Shown: piece after piece, positions 7,066 to 11,100 of the stretch | Position numbering within the stretch: position 1 is the stretch's first letter | Layout of the letters: the number at the start of each line of letters is the position of its first letter | NCBI GenBank assembly: GCA_043760535.1 | Contig: JAYUOV010000211.1 | Coordinates: 1 to 11,100 of the forward strand | DNA: 11,100 nucleotides | From: JAZKFT01 sp043760535 | GTDB lineage: Bacteria > Bacteroidota > Bacteroidia > Chitinophagales > Chitinophagaceae | Direction of reading: 5' to 3' | The notes under the pieces: model-generated | Databases searched by the model: none | What the model saw: only the letters and a program-made list of their open reading frames with translations | Told to the model about the DNA's origin: nothing | Made by a program: the position numbers and the translations under genes

Positions 7066-7136
7066 TTGCCCCACAAGGATTCGAACCTCAACAAACAGTA
7101 CCAAAAACTGTCGTACTACCGTTATACTATAGGGCA
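7066..7136 (-). tRNA. tRNA-Gln (anticodon TTG)
   Basis: The minus strand folds into a complete cloverleaf of 71 bases. The acceptor stem is TGCCCTA/TGGGGCA (7 pairs, one G-T), with A as discriminator. The D arm is GTA/TAC with a GG-containing loop. The anticodon stem ACAGT/ACTGT is perfect, with loop TTTTGGT giving anticodon TTG. The variable loop is short. The T arm is TGAGG/CCTTG (two G-T pairs) with the canonical TTCGAAT loop. The CCA end is not encoded (CTA follows), which is normal for Bacteroidota. A strong terminator and a good promoter flank it. The acceptor could extend by one T-A pair. The 3' end points towards the polysaccharide cluster. Confidence 0.94.
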
Positions 7137-7154
7137 ATCCTATAATTGGATTGC
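7134..7154. repeat. Inverted repeat at the tRNA 5' boundary
   Basis: gcaatcc (7134-7140) and ggattgc (7148-7154) are perfect 7-bp inverted copies around a 7-base AT spacer. One arm includes the first three bases of the tRNA and the other touches the -7 box. It could be chance or a weak control element. Confidence 0.35.
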
Positions 7155-7185
7155 AAAAATAGGGGCATGGGTTTAAGCCGCCAAA
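7154..7185 (-). promoter_or_regulatory. Bacteroidota-type promoter for tRNA-Gln
   Basis: Read on the minus strand, TTTG (7182-7185) is followed after 20 bases by TATTTTTG (7154-7161), an exact match to the Bacteroidota -33 TTTG / -7 TAnnTTTG consensus. The expected start of transcription near 7147 gives a leader of about 10 bases before the tRNA. Confidence 0.75.
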
Positions 7186-7243
7186 TTTTTGATAACCGCT
7201 TTGGAAATTTATAACATTTTATTTTACAAAAAGTATATTTTAA

Positions 7244-7263
7244 TACAGGCATAATAGCCTGTA
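7244..7263 (-). terminator. Possible weak terminator of the family 9 glycosyltransferase gene
   Basis: tacaggc (7244-7250) and gcctgta (7257-7263) form a 7-bp hairpin with a 6-base loop, 32 bases past the stop codon of the minus-strand gene. The minus-strand sequence after it is AT-rich (TTAAAATATACTTTTTG), but the U tract is interrupted, so strength is uncertain. Confidence 0.4.
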
Positions 7264-7295
7264 AGCCTTAGCCATCTTGCTTTGTGGCATCATTT

Positions 7296-8291
7296 CTAAT
7301 TTCTTAAAAAAAGTTTCGTTTTTTCTGCAATGGCCACAAGACTCATGTTGTTCATGCATTTAAAATGCTTTTTAGGGCATTGCTGGTAGCCCAGTTTACT
7401 ACATGGCCTGCAGCTTAAATTGGTTACTTCAAACAAAGCTTCCTGTACTTTGTGTTTTCCAAAATATGGAAACATACCAAACGCTGGTACAGTATTACCC
7501 CAAACTGATATGATGGGCTTTTTAAATGCAGCAGCTATATGCATGAGTCCGGTATCGGGGCTGATGATAAGTTTGGAGCGCCTAACCAGATCCGCACTTT
7601 CGTTGAGGGTATATTTGCCGCAGGCATTATAAATTTTATGGGGGTTGGTAGCAGCAATGGCTTCGCCACTAAGTTTATCCTCTGGCCCGCCCATAAGTAT
7701 AATTGGGTGATTGATAAGGCTGCATAATTCCACCAGATTTTCCACAGGCAATTTTTTGGTGGTATAAGAAGCGCCAATTACAATACCTATATATCCAGCC
7801 TGATGGCTCATTGGTATATCGTTTTCTTTTACCACTTCATTTGCTGGTATAAAATAATCTAGACCTTGCAAATCATTTACTACGCCAAGGCTTTTTATAG
7901 TATCCATATACCTATCCACAATATGAACGGATGGCATTTGATTAATTTTAAAGTTGGTAAGCAGCCATTTTTGTAAATTTAGTTTGTTGTAAGCAAAAGA
8001 GGTGGCCTTTTTTAAAGTCCTTTTTACTTTAGCAGATCGCAGGTTTTTGTGGAGGTCTATTATATAGTCGAAATCTTCAGCTTGTAGGTCTGTTATCAAT
8101 TGCTCCCAATTGTTGTTTTGTAATAAATGTATTTTGCTGAGGTGGGGATTAGGCTGTACAATATGGCGGTAATCGTACTTAGTTAAAAAATGGATTTCAG
8201 CAGTTTCTAATTGCTTTTTGATGCATCGAATAACTGGTGTGGTAAGCACAATATCGCCAATGGAAGAAAAGCGGATGATAAGAATCTTCAT
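7296..8291 (-). CDS. Family 9 glycosyltransferase, ADP-heptose:LPS heptosyltransferase-like
   Basis: A 331-residue GT-B enzyme of family 9, the WaaC/WaaF group that adds heptose to the lipopolysaccharide inner core at the cytoplasmic face of the inner membrane. The N-terminus ILIIRFSSIGDIVLTTPV (3-20) carries the conserved S/IGD segment with the catalytic Asp at D13. The donor domain has GGPED (201-205) and SPDTGLMHIAAA (244-255), the nucleotide-sugar binding signature. Near the C-terminus four cysteines (C294, C297, C305, C312) form a CxxC-x7-C-x6-C cluster. I recall this as common in Bacteroidota members, and it may bind metal (inference). The ATG at 8291 starts directly at the first beta strand, as in the family. 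It is transcribed away from the DUF6427-like gene and towards the tRNA-Gln. Which sugar it transfers in this organism is not shown by sequence. Confidence 0.92.
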   Translation of the reverse strand: MKILIIRFSSIGDIVLTTPVIRCIKKQLETAEIHFLTKYDYRHIVQPNPHLSKIHLLQNNNWEQLITDLQAEDFDYIIDLHKNLRSAKVKRTLKKATSFAYNKLNLQKWLLTNFKINQMPSVHIVDRYMDTIKSLGVVNDLQGLDYFIPANEVVKENDIPMSHQAGYIGIVIGASYTTKKLPVENLVELCSLINHPIILMGGPEDKLSGEAIAATNPHKIYNACGKYTLNESADLVRRSKLIISPDTGLMHIAAAFKKPIISVWGNTVPAFGMFPYFGKHKVQEALFEVTNLSCRPCSKLGYQQCPKKHFKCMNNMSLVAIAEKTKLFLRN

Positions 8292-8494
8292 CCTGCGAAT
8301 GTAAAATGATTTATGATGTATAGATTTAGGTTTTTGATTTAAAGGTTCGGTTAAACGGTAGTATAATTTATTTCATGTAACTATTTAAATAATATCTACC
8401 ACAGGGCTGAATTGACTTGATTTTAGACGCCAAACGCTTACCTAATTCTAGCTGGCCTACCCTTACATTTGCAACGCTAATTTTTATAAAAACA

Positions 8495-9484
8495 GTGACT
8501 GGTATTTTTAAAGAACGAAACACGTTTCAGGTTGTTTTACTTTTTGTAATCGCAATAATAGGCAAGCTGGCATATATGCTTCACCAGCCAGTTATTACGT
8601 ACGCACCACATCAGGGCATGCTTACCGATGGACTCAATAGTTGGTACACATCTGGTACCAACAAATCTTTGGGTGCTATTGTGGCTTTGGGTTTTAATAT
8701 TGGTTCGGCTATTTATGCCAACGCAGTTTTGATTAACCAGCGTATGTTTAGTAAAGTAAACCTGCTGGTAGCGTTAAGTATGGTGCTTCTTAGTAGCCTT
8801 GTGCCGGCGGCCAACATGCTTTCTGCCCCGGTAATATTATTACCTTTACTGGTTTGGATTTATCAAAACCTTTCAGCGTTATATCATTCTCAATCGCCAA
8901 AATCAAGGTTGTTTAATACTGGTTTAGGCATTGGTATCGGAGCTGTAATGTATCATCCATTTATTTTGATAGTTGCGGTTGCTTTATTTGCATTAGCAAC
9001 TATGCGAACTTTTAAAATACAGGAATGGCTGGTGTTACTGCTTGGTTTATTGGCTCCAATTTATTTTGTGTTGGCTTACGAATTTTTATCTGGCAACTGG
9101 CATCCTATAAGGCATTTACCCATTATCGTTTTTGGCTACCATCACATTAGCCACGACACCTACAGTATGCTGGCCTATGGTATGATTGTTATTTGGATAA
9201 CCATGGGTTTATATTTTTGGCAGATTAATTTGCGTCGTATGTTGATTCAGGGCCGTAAAAATTGGAACATTATCCTGTTTTTTGCTTTTTTATGTGTAAT
9301 GATGCTTTTTATAAAAACAGGAAACGAAATTGACACGTTTGCTTTGGCAGTTTTTCCTTTGGGTGCTTTTGCAGCATCAGCTTTTGCCTATCCCAAAAAA
9401 CAAATTGTAGCAAACCTGCTTTATTGGATCATTGTTTTTATGATAGTGATTACCTGCCTTAGGCATTATGAAGGCAATATTTGA
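8495..9484 (+). CDS. DUF6427-like multi-spanning membrane protein
   Basis: A very hydrophobic protein of 329 residues if started at GTG 8495. The first strand TGIFKERNTFQVVLLFV resembles the N-terminus I recall for the Bacteroidota DUF6427 family (FKxNNPxxxxLLF). The frame is open upstream to a TTG at 8417, which would add 26 residues unlike the family, so GTG is preferred. Hydrophobic segments lie near residues 12-29, 60-80, 90-105 and 110-125. Several more follow to the C-terminus, for a total of about eight to ten, with no catalytic motif. It is presumably an inner-membrane protein. The function of the family is unknown to me; some members sit near cell-envelope or purine genes. It is 117 bases upstream of purQ and co-directional, but the gap is long enough for a separate promoter. 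Confidence 0.78.
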   Translation: MTGIFKERNTFQVVLLFVIAIIGKLAYMLHQPVITYAPHQGMLTDGLNSWYTSGTNKSLGAIVALGFNIGSAIYANAVLINQRMFSKVNLLVALSMVLLSSLVPAANMLSAPVILLPLLVWIYQNLSALYHSQSPKSRLFNTGLGIGIGAVMYHPFILIVAVALFALATMRTFKIQEWLVLLLGLLAPIYFVLAYEFLSGNWHPIRHLPIIVFGYHHISHDTYSMLAYGMIVIWITMGLYFWQINLRRMLIQGRKNWNIILFFAFLCVMMLFIKTGNEIDTFALAVFPLGAFAASAFAYPKKQIVANLLYWIIVFMIVITCLRHYEGNI

Positions 9485-9601
9485 ATTTCAAAGGTTATTT
9501 TCGCAGCCGACGAACATAACTTTACTCATTAAACACTTACAGACGAATAATAACAAACCGATTCTTCAGTTTTACATCACAAGTTTTTTAAAAGTTTACA
9601 A

Positions 9602-10285
9602 ATGAAATTTGGCGTAGTAGTTTTTCCCGGCAGCAATTGCGACCGAGATATGTATGAAGCACTTAAATACGATCTTAAACAGGAAGTGAAGATGCTTTGG
9701 CATAAAGACAAAGATTTATCTGCATTTTCTAATGAAGATTGCATTGTATTACCTGGCGGTTTTAGTTACGGCGATTACTTGCGGTGCGGCGCTATAGCCC
9801 GTTTTAGCCCAATGATGCAAAGTGTAATTGAGTTTGCCAATAACGGCGGAAAAGTATTGGGCGTATGTAATGGTTTTCAGATTTTGTGCGAAGCAGGATT
9901 ATTGCCAGGTGCTTTGCTACGCAATGCTAATCAGCAGTTTATATGTAAAAATGTACATTTAAAATACACAGGCGGCTCACTACTCACGGCTCATCCCTCA
10001 TCGCTTACTATCCCTATAGCCCATGGCGAAGGCCGGTATTATGCAGATGAAAATACGCTGAACCAGCTGGAAAGTAACAATCAGGTGATATACCGCTATG
10101 CCAGCGAAACTGCAGAAATTACAGATGCTGCAAATCCTAATGGAGCTATCAGAAATATTGCCGGCATTTGTAATAATACCCGAAATGTATTCGGCATGAT
10201 GCCACACCCCGAAAGAGCCTGCGATCCGCTACTTGGTAATACCGACGGTATTAAAGTGTTTCAGCATTTGGGTTTGGTCAATTAA
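9602..10285 (+). CDS. purQ: Phosphoribosylformylglycinamidine synthase subunit I (glutaminase)
   Basis: A 227-residue class I glutamine amidotransferase. PurQ hydrolyses glutamine and passes ammonia to PurL, which converts FGAR to FGAM in purine synthesis, in a PurL-PurQ-PurS complex in the cytosol. Seen: FPGSNCDRDM (8-17) and LPGGFSYGDYLRCGA (50-64), both PurQ signatures, the nucleophile C89 in GVCNGFQ, and the His/Glu of the triad in MPHPERACD (H202, E204). The length is normal for a free subunit. This implies that the organism has the split small PurL plus PurS arrangement rather than the large fused PurL, although neither is in the window. The ATG at 9602 is unambiguous because GVVVFPG follows at once. 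The upstream 117 bases are AT-rich; I could not find a full TTTG/TAnnTTTG promoter there. Confidence 0.97.
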   Translation: MKFGVVVFPGSNCDRDMYEALKYDLKQEVKMLWHKDKDLSAFSNEDCIVLPGGFSYGDYLRCGAIARFSPMMQSVIEFANNGGKVLGVCNGFQILCEAGLLPGALLRNANQQFICKNVHLKYTGGSLLTAHPSSLTIPIAHGEGRYYADENTLNQLESNNQVIYRYASETAEITDAANPNGAIRNIAGICNNTRNVFGMMPHPERACDPLLGNTDGIKVFQHLGLVN

Positions 10286-10422
10286 CAAAGCCTTTTCATC
10301 CATAATCTTCGTTTAGGACTAGCTTCGCTTATAATTTAATAAAATATTAAGCTGCTCTATAAAAACCATTTTTATTTGAAATAAAAAAAGTAGTGAACCA
10401 CTCTTTAAAAAAAAGATTACAC

Positions 10423-10875
10423 ATGAAAAAAATATTTTTTGCCTTATTCTGCATGGGATTAACTATGGCTTCTTTAGCACAAATAAAGAACCCGGTAAAA
10501 TGGTCTTATACCGCTAAAAAAATAGCAGATAAAACTTTTGAGGTTCATATAACCGCAACAATTGATCCTAACTGGCATGTTTATACTATAGATCATAAAG
10601 CCGATGTAGGCGTGGCCACATCAGTAAAATTTAGTGCAAATCCTTTGGCTACTACAAATGGCAAGTTGATAGCTAAGACTAAGGCAGTAAAAATGAAAGA
10701 CCCATCAACAGGTGAAATGGTAAAGTTTTACGAAAACAATATTGATATAGTACAGGTATTTAAACTAAAGGCAAACGTAAAAACAAACATTACCGGCGAA
10801 TTGGAGTTTATGACCTGCGATGACAAGCAATGTTTGCCGCCTACTACCAAAACATTTTCTGTGAGTCTTTTATAG
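10423..10875 (+). CDS. Exported DsbD N-terminal-domain (thiol:disulfide interchange) protein
   Basis: From ATG 10423 this is a 150-residue protein with a signal peptide (KK start, hydrophobic core IFFALFCMGLTMA, likely cleavage after ASLA at 19). The rest is one immunoglobulin-like DsbD-alpha domain: PNWHVY (49-54), then FMTCDDKQCLPP (129-140) with the cysteine pair C132/C137. In E. coli DsbD the corresponding pair passes electrons from the membrane domain to periplasmic thiol proteins. Here the spacing is CxxxxC. The protein has no membrane helices and no thioredoxin domain, so it is a standalone domain that presumably works with a DsbD/CcdA-type membrane protein, possibly encoded to the right beyond the window. 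An in-frame GTG at 10393 would add 10 residues in front of the signal peptide and is less likely. Confidence 0.85.
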   Translation: MKKIFFALFCMGLTMASLAQIKNPVKWSYTAKKIADKTFEVHITATIDPNWHVYTIDHKADVGVATSVKFSANPLATTNGKLIAKTKAVKMKDPSTGEMVKFYENNIDIVQVFKLKANVKTNITGELEFMTCDDKQCLPPTTKTFSVSLL

Positions 10876-10886
10876 GTTATTAGTCC

Positions 10887-11100
10887 ACAAGTTTACAAGT
10901 TCACAACTTTGCAAGTTCACAAGTTTGCAAGTTTGCAAGTTTACAAGTTCACAAGTTCACAAGTTCACAAGTTCACAAGTTCACAACTTTGCAAGTTTGC
11001 AAGTTTGCAAGTTCACAAGTTCACAAGTTCACAAGTTCACAAGTTCACAAGTTCACAAGTTCACAAGTTCACAAGTTCACAAGTTCACAAGTTCACAAGT
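10887..11100. repeat. 8-bp tandem repeat array, at least 26.75 units, running off the right edge
   Basis: From 10887 the sequence is an unbroken head-to-tail array of 8-mers, 26 complete plus 6 bases. The main unit is acaagttc, with variants acaagttt, gcaagttt, gcaagttc and acaacttt. The first 16 units are mixed; units 17-26 (11015-11094) are all acaagttc, so the array is more homogeneous to the right. acaacttt occurs at units 3 and 13, each time preceded by acaagttc and followed by a gcaagtt- unit, which suggests a block duplication. There are no spacers. It starts 11 bases after the DsbD-domain gene. The + strand has no stop codons in any frame of the array, but no start codon leads into it. 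Confidence 0.95.

Noticed and set aside
7420..7777. Short frames on both strands inside the family 9 glycosyltransferase gene
   Set aside because: They overlap the conserved donor domain of the real minus-strand gene and show no features of their own.
9496..9503. purQ promoter -7 box (TATTTTCG)
   Set aside because: It matches 7 of 8 positions of TAnnTTTG, but there is no TTTG at the required distance upstream, so I do not call it a promoter.
10887..11100. CRISPR array
   Set aside because: The units are 8 bp and head to tail with no spacers, and no cas gene is nearby.
10887..11100. Coding repeat protein on the + strand
   Set aside because: The array is stop-free but no start codon leads into it, and an 8-bp unit shifts frame with every copy. 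The preceding gene ends with a clear stop at 10873-10875.

Overview
The window looks like a chromosomal stretch of a Bacteroidota bacterium, probably Chitinophagaceae/Sphingobacteriia-like (inference). The reasons are moderate-to-low GC, weak or absent Shine-Dalgarno sequences, a tRNA gene without encoded CCA behind a TTTG/TAnnTTTG-type promoter, a DUF6427-type membrane protein, and a CxxC...C-rich glycosyltransferase 9 protein typical of the phylum.

Positions 1-6429 are the downstream part of a surface-polysaccharide (O-antigen or capsule) cluster, all on the + strand. In order it holds the 3' end of a UDP-GlcNAc 2-epimerase-type gene cut by the window edge, a PIG-L/LmbE deacetylase, an LpxD-like left-handed beta-helix acyltransferase, a WbuB-like family 4 glycosyltransferase, a Gfo/Idh/MocA (WlbA/WbpB-like) dehydrogenase, a WlbB/WbpD-like N-acetyltransferase and a second WbuB-like glycosyltransferase. 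Together these point to synthesis and transfer of modified amino or diamino sugars of the GlcNAc3NAcA/ManNAc3NAcA type. The UDP-GlcNAc 6-dehydrogenase, the PLP aminotransferase, and the flippase and polymerase are not in the window and would be expected to the left.

Positions 6430-7065 carry no convincing gene. They hold a small hairpin, a decayed-looking minus-strand reading frame and, at the right end, a clear terminator for the tRNA. A tRNA-Gln(UUG) gene on the minus strand follows with a good Bacteroidota promoter. Its 3' end faces the polysaccharide cluster, the orientation expected if a tRNA served as an integration site.

Positions 7296-11100 look like ordinary chromosome: a minus-strand family 9 (heptosyltransferase-like) glycosyltransferase, a divergent DUF6427-like membrane protein, purQ (the glutaminase subunit of FGAM synthase) and a small exported DsbD N-terminal-domain protein. 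The window ends inside an 8-bp tandem array of more than 26 units. Two different 7-bp-period arrays lie in the 1133-1232 gap.

I see no clearly new defence, mobile or regulatory system. The points most worth a second look are the deacetylase/LpxD-like acyltransferase pair, the non-canonical residues in the epimerase and LpxD-like protein, and the short-period intergenic arrays.
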